Shown here piece by piece: positions 42,065 to 52,785 of a DNA stretch of 64,000 nucleotides; within the stretch, counting starts at the first letter, position 1; every line of letters starts with the position of its first letter. The position numbers and the translations under genes were made by a program. The stretch covers positions 61,362 to 125,361 of the forward strand of contig SZWC01003620.1 of the NCBI GenBank assembly GCA_023375785.1, written 5' to 3'. The notes beneath the pieces are model-generated. The model saw only the letters and a program-made list of their open reading frames with translations. It did no database searches and had not been told where the DNA came from. This stretch comes from Penium margaritaceum. Lineage: Eukaryota; Streptophyta; Zygnematophyceae; Desmidiales; Peniaceae.

Positions 42065-42794
42065 TCTCCTTCGCGTACAGATCTTTGGCTCTAGATAGCT
42101 CTTCGATGGCCTTCTCCAGTGTCAACTCAAGACCCTTGGTAGCTTGTATTGCCGCTGCTACTGCTGCTCCAGCTGCTGGGGCAGCGGCACCGGTGGCTGC
42201 GACGATGGCTTCTTGAATGGCCGTCAGTTGAAAGGCCACTCAGTTTCCTTGAAATCTGTATGTCAGAAGCCTATGGATGGTTTCTTTGAATCTGGCAGGG
42301 AGTCCACGGAAAAGGGTTAGGATCATGATTCGATCAGAGATGGGTTCCCCCATTGCAATGATTTTGGCAGCCATGTCTTTGAGGTGGGTAATGTGGTCCT
42401 CCAGTCTTGTTCCCTCTTCCATTCTTTGGGTATGGAAGGCCGTGAGGAGATCACCAAGTTCAACGTCACTGGGTCTCTTGTAACAGGTCTTCAAAGCCTT
42501 CCATGCCTTCCGAGGACACATGGTTTCGTTGTTGTCGCGAATAAAAAATGTAAGACGTTCCGTGAGCTGCATAGCCAGAATAGAAAATACCTGATCACAT
42601 CGTCATTTCCATGTGATCTTTTCTTCTGCTGAGGCATTGGCTGGAAGTGTTTCCGTGGGTGGATCAGACAACATGCCCCAGAGTCCCTTGTTGAGAAAGA
42701 CCATGCTCATATTGAAGGCCCACGTAGGATAGTCATCGCCGTCAACAATCAGTTTCTTGAAATGCCCTCCATTGCCGCCACTTGTTGGTGCCAT
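42005..42794 (-). pseudogene. Element K gag with coiled-coil tail
   Basis: One frame from ATG 42794: MAPTSGGNGGHFKKLIVDGD and YPTWAFNMSMVFLNKGLWGM (gag N-terminus), one TGA at about 42603, then MQLTERLTFFIRDNNETMCP, AWKALKTCYKRPS, LLTAFHTQRMEEGTRLEDHI and ISDRIMILTLFRGLPARFKE (gag core). A second TGA at 42240 follows. The frame continues with an Ala-rich run and a Leu/Glu/Lys helix (LELTLEKAIEELSRAKDLYA) until about 42010. The Ala-rich/coiled-coil tail in place of a zinc knuckle is unusual for a Copia gag. Both stops are TGA. The lineage differs from A/J and H. Confidence 0.85.
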
Positions 42795-42823
42795 GAAGTT
42801 TCACTACCTGCTCAGATAACAAA

Positions 42824-43614
42824 TGTAGAAATTAGAGCTCCTTCCAGTACCTTTGAAGTACTGTGAGACTCATATTCTTCCTTCCATACACAATGAATAA
42901 ACAGTCACACACGGCACTGGCACTTGTGCCTGATTTCACACACTGCACAGTTACCAAGAGGTTACACAGTGTGCACCAGTACATGACTCGTCTCTTGCCA
43001 ATTCCAACGATAGGCAGTACGGCCAAAATGTTTGACTATCGACAAAGGAAAGTACAAATGAAGTTGCTACCTATTTATGCTAGTCTAGAGCTAGGAAATA
43101 CAAAACAGCGAGGTGCTTCATCGAGCCCCAGACTGTCCGGTACTCCGGTGTCTGTTCTTCGACAGTCACGGCCATACCGGATGCCGGTCTCGAGCAACCA
43201 AGGCTGGCGGACGCCCAGCACCCTCGATACTCATCCACGCCAGAGGAGCTAGTGCTCGCACCCTCGATTGATCGACGGCTGTACTTAGCCCGTCGCTCTC
43301 CCTGTGATTGCTCGCTCTCGCTCTGCTCCTTCGTAAAGATTTTCGCTCAATCTCTTGGTCCTCGACATCCATCCCTGTTGCTCCACAACTGCCACGTGAG
43401 CATAGGAGACCGAGAGGAGCCGGTGCTCGCACTCCTGGTCCTTGCGTCCAGAGCCACACTGTCGACTTTCGCAAATCACGCCGGAATATATGCAGTTCAT
43501 GTCCATGTCACTATTGTCGTAGGATGAGTAGAGAAAAGTAGTTAGGGCCGCGGATGGATGGATCAGTGAGACACCTAAAGAGGCCTGCCCACAGCCATAC
43601 CATGTCCCGCCATG

Positions 43615-43695
<81 letters not shown>

Positions 43696-43938
43696 CTCTC
43701 TCCCGGTTCTCTGTCTTTTGCCGTGCCACGTCCCTCAGCCCAGAGTACGTCACTTTTCCCTTTTTTTTGTCTGTTGTAGCATAAACTATGCCACTTTTCT
43801 CCTTATACCCTTTGTACAAAATCCGACCATTGGATGAAGCTGAAACTTGGAGGATAAGGAGATGATAACGAGAGGTTTCCGTTGATGTGGTCAGATTTGT
43901 GATCGGAGGAGAATTTGAGAGATAGGGATTTTCCAACA
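42824..43938 (-). repeat. Element K 5' LTR
   Basis: Ends TTTTCCAACA (CA conserved) before GATGG. Longer than the 3' LTR mainly through an expanded (GA)n at 43618-43690. Confidence 0.93.
43618..43690. repeat. (GA)n microsatellite
   Basis: About 73 bp of pure GA within element K's 5' LTR. The homologous place in the 3' LTR holds only about 13 bp, so the expansion followed insertion. Confidence 0.95.
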
Positions 43939-43943
43939 GATGG

Positions 43944-45858
43944 AGGCACTAGGGCGCGTGGACAAAGATGACCACCAGGAGTACGTGAGAATATCAGACC
44001 AGCACTAGAGGAGTAGGTGTATCGGGGTTGAGGAGGCAAGGACACGACGGGTCGCTCCACTGGAGTGACCGACGCAGGAAGACTGCTCGACTGGTCGACG
44101 GAGGCAGCAACCGGAGTGACTCAATCCATTGCCTGGGTAGTGGAGTCTGTGACCAAAGAAGTGGACTGAGTCGCCTGGTCGTCGGAGTTAGCAGCCGAAG
44201 AAGAGGATTCGGATGCGTGGTTAGCAGTCTGAGGAACAGACTTAGATGGAGACTCTGGTGCAGTGGGGGTGCCTGGTGTTTATGGAGGCGTAGGTGACTT
44301 GGTGGAACCAGGGACTCCGGACACTGACAAACAGGGAGCAACATCGTGCATTGGTGCAGAATCTTTCCCACACGATGGCGAAGACAGGCCCGGAAGTGTC
44401 CCGACATGTACAAAAGGGAGATCTCGTGATAAAAACTCTTTAAAGAACAGTACGTCACACGACTCGATGATGCGATGCCGGACAGGATCCCAGAACCTCC
44501 AGGCCTTCAACTGACGAGACGCCCTGAGAAAGGTACAAAGCCATCCAGGGGGAGCCAGCGTGCCGTCCCGCTAGTCCTCCAGAAGCCAGACGCTGGCGAC
44601 GCAACTCCAGATGTGTGCAAGACGAATATCTGCAGGTTGCCCACACCCATGCTGGTAGGGAGTGAAAGGATGGGGCAAGGGACCGTGGGGAACTTAGTTC
44701 CTAACCCAGATGATGTACGACATGGCTTCAAAGAAGAAGCCCTCAGATAAACCTGACTCAATGTGCATAGTGTGGACCGCATCAGCCATGGTGCGGTTCC
44801 AGCGCTCAAAGACACCGTTCTGCTCTGGATTGTCAGGCCCAAAAAATCTCATGTCTGATGCCACGGCTCATGAGGAATGAATCTGCCTCCTCCATAAACT
44901 CGCCACCTCTGTCAGAACGGAAGCAGCAAAGGGGACGACCACACTCGCGCTCTTCGGTGAGGAGCCAATCACGAATCTCAACCGCAGTGTTGCTTTTCTA
45001 TCGCAGGCAGTTTACCCATCGAAAACGAGAGAAGTCATCAGTGAGGGTGAGAATGTAACAACCACGCTCCGCAACAAACTTGACAGGTAAGGGACCCATG
45101 AGGTCAGAATGAACTAGCTCAAGCGGGTGGAAGGCACGGGGAGAGGAGACAGTATAAGATGACCTGTGCATCTTGCCCTGAGCTCAGTGGATGCATTCAG
45201 TTTTGAAAGGAAACTAAAAGGTAGCAGGATCGAGGCTAAGGGCAGGCTGCGTGTGGAGCATGCTCTGAACGGAAGAGCTGTGTACGTGTCACAGGCAACA
45301 GTGGAGGAGCTGAGTATGCTGCGGGGAGAGAGTGATTGTGACAAAGACGTGCACCCCATCCAAAGACATGGATGAGGACACGGAAGATAGACTAGTGATG
45401 TACCACAAGTCATCACGAGACTCTGCACGCAACATCACACGACCAGATGGACAAAGAGTGACTGTGCCAATGTCACGGGAGTGCAAAAAGTCAATGCTCA
45501 TGCAATCAAGAGCAGTGAAGGACAGAAGGCTGAGCTCAAGGCCAGACACATACAACAAATCAGTGACTTAGACATCGCCAGACAGACCCCGAAAACGGAC
45601 AACACTAACACCATGAACAAGAAGCACCTGACCGGACCCAGTCCGAACACTCTGGACATCGCCAACCGGGCCAAGCATACTGAACGCCTGACGACAAGAC
45701 GTCATGTGATGCGTAGCGCCGGAGTGATCCAGGTGCCATCAGGTTCATGGACAGACACGGTTACGTTGCACTACGCGGGCAACGGGCGCTATGCATGAGA
45801 CTGAGAGGAAAAGCGTGCCTGCTGATCGTCAAGCCAAGACAGATCATCGAAGGCATTA
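43944..45858 (-). pseudogene. Element J protease, pre-integrase and integrase, broken
   Basis: Minus strand, right to left: FDDLSWLDDQQ (45850-45815, equivalent to FYDDVAWLDDWQ of element A), a degraded protease segment, and LYVSGLELSLLSFTALDCMS (45558 down). Then LSPQHTQLLHCCL pre-integrase, a low-quality integrase core around 45170-44860 with several stops, and SMGVGNLQI. The C-terminal block follows: MKAWRFWDPVRHRIIESCDV with LFFKEFLSRDL (44510-44430), and a Ser/Pro/Thr linker to 43944. Numerous stops and shifts. The domain is identified mainly by collinearity with A and B. Confidence 0.8.
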
Positions 45859-48452
45859 TGGTCAATCACCCCCAATTTGTACACTCTTAAAACTTTGTAC
45901 GTGATGAGTGCACACACAAAGGAAGGTACACAGAAGCTTCCTTGACCTAAAGACTTAACTTCCTCATTGTATCTATCCGGAGATGAACCTCAATGTGATA
46001 TGTGTACAGACTGGGAGGAAACTTCTTTGAAGTTGTGCCAGCCATTACATTTTAAAGTGGCTTGAAAATGAGCCTCACAGATCATTTACTACTCAAAAGC
46101 TGAGGTCATACGTTAGTACATAACACATAATTGGCTAGTTTTGTCAATGTTCTGTGGGACTATATCTGTACTAAAAAGAATATGATTCCCAAGTCCGATA
46201 TGGCACAGAATAATGGCACATACAGCGTGGAACTTTGAGTAGGCTGCCTCTCGAGCGACAGCTTGACTGTCGCTCGCTTGCCAGTTCATGCCAATTTCAT
46301 CTTGACTGCCACTCGACAGGCCAGTCAAGCAAGGTCCAAAGGTTCCGTTTCTCCTCCGTATTATTGACTTCCAATAGTCAATTTCATACAATCAAAACGC
46401 AGACATCTTCCGTTCGAAGCAGCGATCTGGGAAAGAGCACTCAGGGATCGAAATTGTCGTGAGAAAGTTTTGATGCAAATATGTCGTCCCTCCTCTGTCC
46501 CCACCAAGTTGTAACATTTCAATTTCTAAAAGCCATCGATTCGACTCCATCGATGGCCTCTGCCCTGTTTGCTTTGATCGATGGAAATAAGTTCGGATGA
46601 CTGTCGAGGGATCCCTCCCCCCCACGAAAGTGAGAAACATTTTTTGCCATTCGATCGTAGTGTGTATATGGAGGAAGTGATACAGAAAAGACAAATGTTT
46701 GGTAACAATAGACATTTTTTAGAAATCACAACTATCGTTGCATTAGTGTGAATTTATGTATAATATGAAATGCGCATGAGATACACTATCCCATTTAATA
46801 CCCTCACACATTTTCGATCATGGGGGGGGGGAGGGGGTACTTGTGAAATCGCACCTTGTTTGAGGATATCGCAGAATGTACAATTATGTACGTTTTGTAA
46901 TGTCCACCGAATACACGCCTTCGTATTTTCCCCCCATACACTTCCGACATCCTGGAGGAGGAGGGTGGTGCATCCGACGAATTGCGAGGGACCCCCATAA
47001 GTGTAGAATGTATAGGGTCATTGTATTGGGTGGTGTATATGGGAGGAGTCATGAAGCATACACAAATGTATCGTAACAATAGACATTTTGGAGAAGTCAC
47101 AACTGATGTCGACACCAGTGTGAATTTATGTATAATTCGAAACGCGCACCGGATACACTACCCCATTCACGACCCTCATACATTTTTTATTCAATTGGAG
47201 GGGTGTAATCGCACCTCGTTCGGGGACATCACAGAATGTACAATTTCGTATGTTTTGCGATGTCCACCGGATACACGTCTACGTACTCTCCCCTCATACA
47301 CTTTCGATATCCGGGGGAGGGGATCGGCATGCGACAATTTGCAATGACCCCTCCCATAAGTATAGAATATATAAGGCACTGTCTTGGGCGGTGTATATGG
47401 GGGGACTGATAAAGCATACACAACTGTTTGGGAACTAGGGAAATATTGGAGAAGCCACAACTGACGTCGAGAATGGTGTGTTCTTGTGTATAGTTCGGAA
47501 CGCGCACCAGATACACTGCACCAGACACTGCCCTCATACATTTTTGGTTTCAAGGGGGATTATACCTTGTTTGAGGACATTGCGACTATATATTTCTGTA
47601 CGTTTCGCGATGTCCACCCGATACATGCCCAAGTACAATCCACCCATACACTTTCGAAATTGGGGGGAGGGGGACGGGTCGGATCAAACATCCGATGAAC
47701 GTCGAGGGACCCTCCCCCCAAATGTGGGGGGGGGGGTAGTGTATGCATGGGGCCAGTGTATTGGGCTTTGTATATGGGGAGATGAATGAAAAATACGTGA
47801 ATTTATAGCATCGATTGACATTTCTGAGAAGGTATAACTTATGATAACAACCACGATAATTTGTGTTCAAATCGGACTGTGCTCCAGATACACTGCCTCA
47901 TACACAACCCTAATACAATCTTGGAGTTTAGGGGGGGGGAGGGGGGGGACATCATGCTTTGTACATTTTTGTACAGTTCACACGGTCCATCCAATACGCG
48001 TCCACACACAGTCTCCTCATAAACTTTCGGCATTTTGGGAAGGGGGTGGGAGAGACGAACGTGCAAAGATGTACAAATTCTGATACGACCACTTTTTTTG
48101 GCTGTTTGTTACATCACGTGCTGGGAAGGTGTAAGTAGAAACGTAAACAAGCAATATGCCACTTGCAAAACCCTAACCAGGCCTATACTTGATTTAACAC
48201 CGAATATAACCATATGAAAATATTTGAAGAGATTTATTTTCTTAGAAACCTATCAGATTATTCTCGCCAATGTACATCAACCTGTAGGCGGGTGGTAATA
48301 CAACCATAGATATTGCGTCCTCCAGGTTTTTGCAAACTACGCAATAGCAAACAAACGGATGCCCTAACACACATACATTTCCTAGAAACTTCATGTACAT
48401 GCATATGTCTTTACACACTTTCTAGATTGTATTAAAACAACCTAATTAACCA
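45859..48452. mobile_element. TA-flanked 2.6-kb insert in element J
   Basis: Inserted exactly between the gag tail and protease of element J. TA at 45857-45858 and 48453-48454 looks like a target duplication. The ends read TGGTCAAT (left) and ATTAACCA (right; reverse complement TGGTTAAT), a short imperfect inverted repeat. The composition is more AT-rich than the neighbours. No transposase is visible, and most of it is a tandem array. A non-autonomous DNA transposon with TA preference (Tc1/mariner-like) is one reading; a short chance inverted repeat is possible. Confidence 0.5.
46440..48110. repeat. ~365-bp tandem array, about 4.5 units
   Basis: The landmark GTGTGAATTTATGTATAAT(T)CGAAACGCGCACC..ATACACT occurs near 46748, 47120, 47477 (as GTGTTCTTGTGTATAGTTCG) and 47857. 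Each is followed by GACAT..GTAC.TTT..GTACG TTTGCGATGTCCACC.GATACACG, a GGGGGAGGGG tract, and GTGTATATGGGGGGA..GAT.AAGCATACA. Spacing is 357-381. Units differ by many substitutions, so the array is old. Short mirrored frames on both strands are repeat by-products. Confidence 0.85.
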
Positions 48453-48455
48453 TAC

Positions 48456-49876
48456 CTCCATCCAAGACGGGGGTAGGAACACAACGGCCATCCACAGGGA
48501 GGTCACTGCGGAGAGTAGTCTCAGTCTGACAACTGTCTTTGACCTCCTGGCTAGCAGACATACAACTTGTACTTCCCTGGGGCTGACAAGGGGGGATGCC
48601 GAGGTAGTGTGTGCTAAACTGCTCCAGCTGGCGCTTGCGAGCAGAGGGCCGAGGAGTTGGGAGGTACTATGGCGTGGTCAGAGGAAGCACCAATAGGAGA
48701 GGTAATGGTGACTCCAACAGTACCAAGACGCCACCCATGCTTGCAACGCATGGTACTAACGACACAAGAATCTTCAGTGGGTGATGGACAGGTGTACCAG
48801 CCATGACCCGTCAGGCCACAGTTGTGGCAGACAAGAGATCTTCCACAGGAGGAGCTACTTTCCGATGGCTGCTTGGTCTTCCCCTTCCCATTCTTTCCAC
48901 GTTCCCCTCTACCGCGGCCTGCACCAGGGGTCCCGGATGACGGAGGCGTAGGAGAGGCTGAGCTGACTGCTGCCACGGTGTCTGTGTCTCCACGCTACAA
49001 GCGGGTGTCCTGAATCGCCTCCTTCCATGTCAGGAACCGAGAATAGAACCAGGACATCAGAGTGCCCTGGGACGCCATGGCCTCCAGAATGTTGAGGTCG
49101 AAGTCAACGAGGATCTTTGTGTAGTCGAGAGCTGCGCCGTTCTTGATGGTGAGGATGGTGGCCAGTGGAGGTGGACCAACCTTGCCGAGTCGACGAAGAA
49201 GATCCTGTGCGCAGTGCCAATAGGCGGTGACTGACTCCGAGTCACCCATCTTGAGGTCGCTCAAGTTCCTCATAAGGTGAATGATAAGGGCCTTGCCAGA
49301 AGCACGGTAGGGATGCGTGAGGGTACTTCAGGCGTCAGGGTCTGTACCGGTTGTAGGATCGCCGATGAAGGGCTCGAGATCAGTGAGATCACTCTCTGGT
49401 GTGGCAAAGACAAGGGCCCTAGCAGCACGGCCTACGTTGAACAGCCGCTCGGTGACGGAGGAGTTGTACTTCAGGGTGTAGTAGGGCCGAAGACCCTCTC
49501 CCTGAGCCCACAAGCGAAACAATAGCTCTCAAGATGCAAATTATCCAACCTCAAGGTGGGATGGTGGTGTCTCAAAATCCTTTGGCCTGTGCTTAGTACT
49601 GCCTGCAGTGCTTAGAGACCCTATGACACTTGAGACGGACTGCTGCTGCTGCTGCTGGTATTGCTGAGCTATTGTCTGGGCCGCGTCAGAGACTGTGGGA
49701 CCGACCTCGCGAGGAAGAGGCAGCTAAATGGACGTGACTGCCTTAGAAGACTGTAAGGTGGCTAGGAGTGTGCGCACGTCGTCAACCTGTTGCTAAAGAG
49801 CGGCGACTGGATTAGTTGGCGGTGTCGTGCTAGCAAAGGTGGACTGCGTGGCACTAGCGGTATTGGGTCCGGCCAT
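48456..49876 (-). pseudogene. Element J gag, broken
   Basis: ATG at 49876 (MAGPNTASATQSTFAST). One frame runs through three internal stops (about 49797, 49726 and 49525; each where Gln or Trp fits) to FRLWAQGEGLRPYYTLKYNS, LTDLEPFIGDPTTGTDPDA and NLSDLKMGDSESVTAYWHCA with RRLGKVGPPPLATILTI. Past a TAG near 48996 comes a basic linker and the knuckle CHNCGLTGHGWYTC (about 48833-48792). The tail ARKRQLEQF matches the same place in element A. It stops at the TA-flanked insert. The 58838-59480 block repeats its first ~210 codons. Confidence 0.88.
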
Positions 49877-49989
49877 GGTAGCTGGTGACGGACGCTGCTA
49901 GTAATACTATGTTTGCAACTGCGGGATGGTATAATTTGTCAAAAATATTCAGTGACCATGTTTCTTGAGGATTTGAATGGAGGAAAATG

Positions 49990-50640
49990 AGTGCATGTAC
50001 CACATATGCTCGTGGTCGATGTGGTTGTATTTTCCTTATTTGCTCGCAGCCACAGGGCTGCCCGAGCCCGTTCAACCCATGGTTACGGCAACCGCATCTC
50101 ACTCGGCCACCAGCACGGGTCTTAGCCATGGTCCCGGCCACTGCTCCCCTCGTACACGTTGGCCATGCTGTGGCCAGTAGCCGTGCCCCATGTAGTAGCT
50201 GCCCGCGCGCATCCCCGCCTCGGTGTGGCAGCGGCATCTCCCGCTGTTGTGTGCACTCTTCTTGGCCTTGCTACGATTACAACAGCTGTATTCCTCGTCG
50301 TCCCACGGCTGCCCGAGCCCGTCCAAGCCGTGGTTCCGGCCACTGTTCCTCTGGCACACGTCAGCCACGCTATGGCCGTTGCAGCCGCGTCTCACGCAAT
50401 AGCTGCGCGCGGGCATCTCGACCGTGGTGTCAGCGGTAGCAGCAGCATCTCCCGTTGTTGTGTGCACTCACGTGCTACGGCTTTTGCAGCTGCATTCCAC
50501 GCGGCTGCCTGTGAGCACCTCAGCCGTGTTACGGGTGTTGTAGCAACAATAGCAGCAACAACAGAGGAGCAGCATCTGCAGCAGACATCTCTGTCCATCT
50601 CGTTTGTTGTGCGGCTACCTTGCAAGGCAGCCGGGCACCC
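49990..50640 (-). repeat. Element J leader repeats, ~220-250 bp units
   Basis: GCTGCCCGAGCCCGT(T/C)CAA(C/G)CC(A/G)TGGTT occurs at about 50056 and 50307. GCATCTCCCG(C/T)TGTTGTGTGCACTC occurs at about 50232 and 50450. About 2.3 units upstream of gag. The same units are present at 59650-60075. Open frames over them on both strands reflect the repeat. Confidence 0.75.
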
Positions 50641-50666
50641 AGCACACTGGTGCCCCCTCCTGATAC

Positions 50667-51501
50667 GACCCCCCTCCCGACTTCACCCACGGCCGTCTGT
50701 GAGCATGACCGTCTCGACGACGAGATAGCATAATACAAGGAGAGGACAGAGCATGAGGTGTGGTTGAGGGTTCGCCACAGCAGTCCGGGGTATCACCCCG
50801 GTGAGGACTTTGACCCTGTCGAGCACTTCGAGTGGGTGGACGCTAGGGTGTATGCTGCCTACTGTTATTCTGCTATTGACAACTCACCAACAGTGCATGA
50901 CGCACAAGCCACGGGGCCACTGCGTGATCACCGAGCTCTTCATTCTCCAGGATGCCCATAGGACTCATCAGCAGCATTGACGTAACATCCCTCATGGAGC
51001 AGCACCAGATTCTACAGAAGCAACACCTAGAGCATCTGCTTCATGCCGTGTAGCTTCTCTACCTACATCCACCATAGAGTCAGCCTCATCTCCTTCACCT
51101 GACGTCTTGACTGTACTACAGGCTACTCGTGTTTCCAGTGCTACTGTTGCTTCCACTTTCGCTGCTACTACACGTGCTGCACGTGCACCTGCCACCACTG
51201 CTACTGGCATGACGATTGAGACATATACTCCTGCATCAGTTGATCAGGGCCCTCTGGCAGCAGCTTCTGTCAACGTCGTTACTAAGAGTACAGCCACAGT
51301 AGACTCAGTAGCATCAGTAGCAGCAGCGGCTGCAACAACCCTCTCTAGTACTGTCACCTCCATCCACGCCTCCACTGAACAGGCTTTAGCATTACCCTTT
51401 TTGTCATCGGCAACCCGTCCTGCTGCCATCTCCATCCTTTCAGCTACCACGCTGATAGGAGTTTCCTGCCTCATCGTCTCCGCGTCTGCCATGGTTACAG
51501 T
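50667..51501 (+). other. Unexplained, partly coding-like stretch
   Basis: Between element J's leader and element G. One plus-strand frame reads EHDRLDDEIA, a TAA, then YKERTEHEVWLRVRHSSPGY and HPGEDFDPVEHFEWVDARVY to a TAG near 50960. Its composition looks like real protein, but I do not recognise the family. From 51107 a different frame is almost only Ala, Thr, Ser and Val and runs into element G's LTR. Could be captured host sequence, a gag-like fragment or the missing LTR region of J. Confidence 0.35.
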
Positions 51502-52773
51502 TGTCAAAAAAGAAAGACAACTCCATCAAGATGTGGAAGAACCCGGGGTCACCCACGACATTTCTCCAGTGAGCCGTAGCTTTCCTTGCTCCGAAATATA
51601 TCACCGAGCGAGGTACAACTCCGCGGTATGTCACCAGCAACGGTATGGGCAGGCACAAAAAATTGACAACCGGTCCATCACAAATGGACACCGGCATGTC
51701 CCGCTCACCGGATCGTTCGGTCCCGCCGGCGCCATAGCACAAATAAGGATGCGGCTAGATAGCCGCAAGACGACAACGCAGGGAAGTGGCCGGTACAACG
51801 CATCTCAACGAACAACCGCCAGGAGTTTTGGTTTCTCCCTGAACGACTCCGCGGCTCCACGGTCAGCAGCAGCTGTGGGAGCAGTAGCTAGGCTGAGGCT
51901 ACGGCTAACATACAATCCACCTTAGCAAGTGGACTGGAGTAGGAGTAGGACTGAACTATATCTATCTCCCGTTTGTATTGTCCTGAGATATCTTAATCAA
52001 GATCATTGCCTTGCATCAGTGTATTGCTACCCGCCTTCATGCTGTGGTGCCTCCATTCCTTTGATCACCTCTTGCAGCCCGCTTTCGGGCTGTGGCACAT
52101 CTGCTTCCTTGTGTTCTCTTCGGCCCACCTCTCGGCTGAGGCCCTTGCATTTCTGGCCGTGATCGTACTCCTGCCCGCCATGTCCGGCTGTGGCATCTTT
52201 CTGCCTTAAGCATGAGTGTGAAGCCCAAACTCATGAGCTCTGTGGCGCGACTATGCTTTCTTATCAGCCTTTGCTCGCTTGTATCCTCTCGCTCACAGCC
52301 CGCCCTCGGGAGCTGTGGCTTGCCCTGCTAGAAGCCCTCACCGCGGTGCTGTGGCCATCACCATCTGCAAGAAAGGCTCCATCGGCACCCTCCTCCAAGG
52401 CCCGGGCTACGCCCTGCCTCCATGCTACCTATGCAGCACACATTTCACGCTTAGACGCTGAGGCCTTGACTCGGCTCACGCCCCAGCTCAAAGTACCCAA
52501 CTCCGGCTCGTCTCATACTTCAACCGCACCGCCTCCATTTGACCTCCACATTCCTTTGCTTCCGCTCAGTCATTCGCTTTGCTTATTCTTTGGCCTGCCT
52601 CCCTTTTGCATGATGTCTACGTCTACCCTCCTTTAGGTGTTGTGCTCGTGGACAGTTGTTGCGACATCCCAAGTGGTTCAGTCCGCTCTTTGGCGCTGCG
52701 GCTCACCTCCCAGCTCGCCCATGCCTCGGACCGCTTCCATTTATCATCAGTAACACCTAGCAATTTACTGACA
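51502..52773 (+). repeat. Element G 5' LTR
   Basis: Aligns with 54416-55188 over its first ~780 bp. Shared words include CATCAAGATGTGGAAGAACC, TCCGAAATATATCACCGAG and GCCATGTCCGGCTGTGGCA. The left copy has an extra CTACCCGCCTTCATGCTGTG segment near 52027. It contains a cluster of GGCTGTGGC/CCCGC(C/T)..CGGGC hairpin-like words at 52070-52330. Confidence 0.93.
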
Positions 52774-52785
52774 TGGTATCAGAGC

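Larger units (their letters stand above)
39181..43938 (-). mobile_element. Element K: gag plus RNase H deletion derivative (Copia)
   Basis: LTRs 39181-40241 (3') and 42824-43938 (5'), with flanking GGTGG (39176-39180) and GATGG (43939-43943), a 5-bp duplication with one change. Inside, minus strand: a degenerate Met-type primer site (about 42806-42821, TGTTATCTGAGCAGG), gag, then RNase H with nothing recognisable between, then 1.15 kb of non-coding sequence. Zinc knuckle, protease, integrase and RT are missing, so it was non-autonomous. It is inserted in the integrase-RT linker of element J. Confidence 0.92.
36308..50666 (-). mobile_element. Element J: large decayed Ty1/Copia element with two nested insertions
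   Basis: Minus-strand element, read right to left: leader repeats (50640-49990), gag (49876-48456), [TA-flanked insert 48452-45859], protease and integrase (45858-43944), [element K 43938-39181], RT and RNase H (39180-37358), 3' LTR (37146-36308). Protein order and family relationship to element A are continuous across both insertions, and both insertions carry target duplications. The left end touches the target duplication of element H. No 5' LTR was found; the sequence TCGTATCAGGAG (reverse complement near 50655-50666) might be a ruined primer site. Confidence 0.82.

Noticed and set aside
46770-48066. Many 60-120 residue frames in the 365-bp array
   Set aside because: Occur on both strands in every unit and shift frame between units; no conserved product.
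45857-48454. Helitron as explanation for the insert in element J
   Set aside because: No 5' TC or 3' CTRR end with hairpin, and the insertion is flanked by TA rather than between A and T without duplication.
50722-50738. Start codon and gene boundary for the coding-like stretch at 50700-50961
   Set aside because: A TAA interrupts the frame and no upstream promoter or splice pattern is convincing; kept only as a finding.
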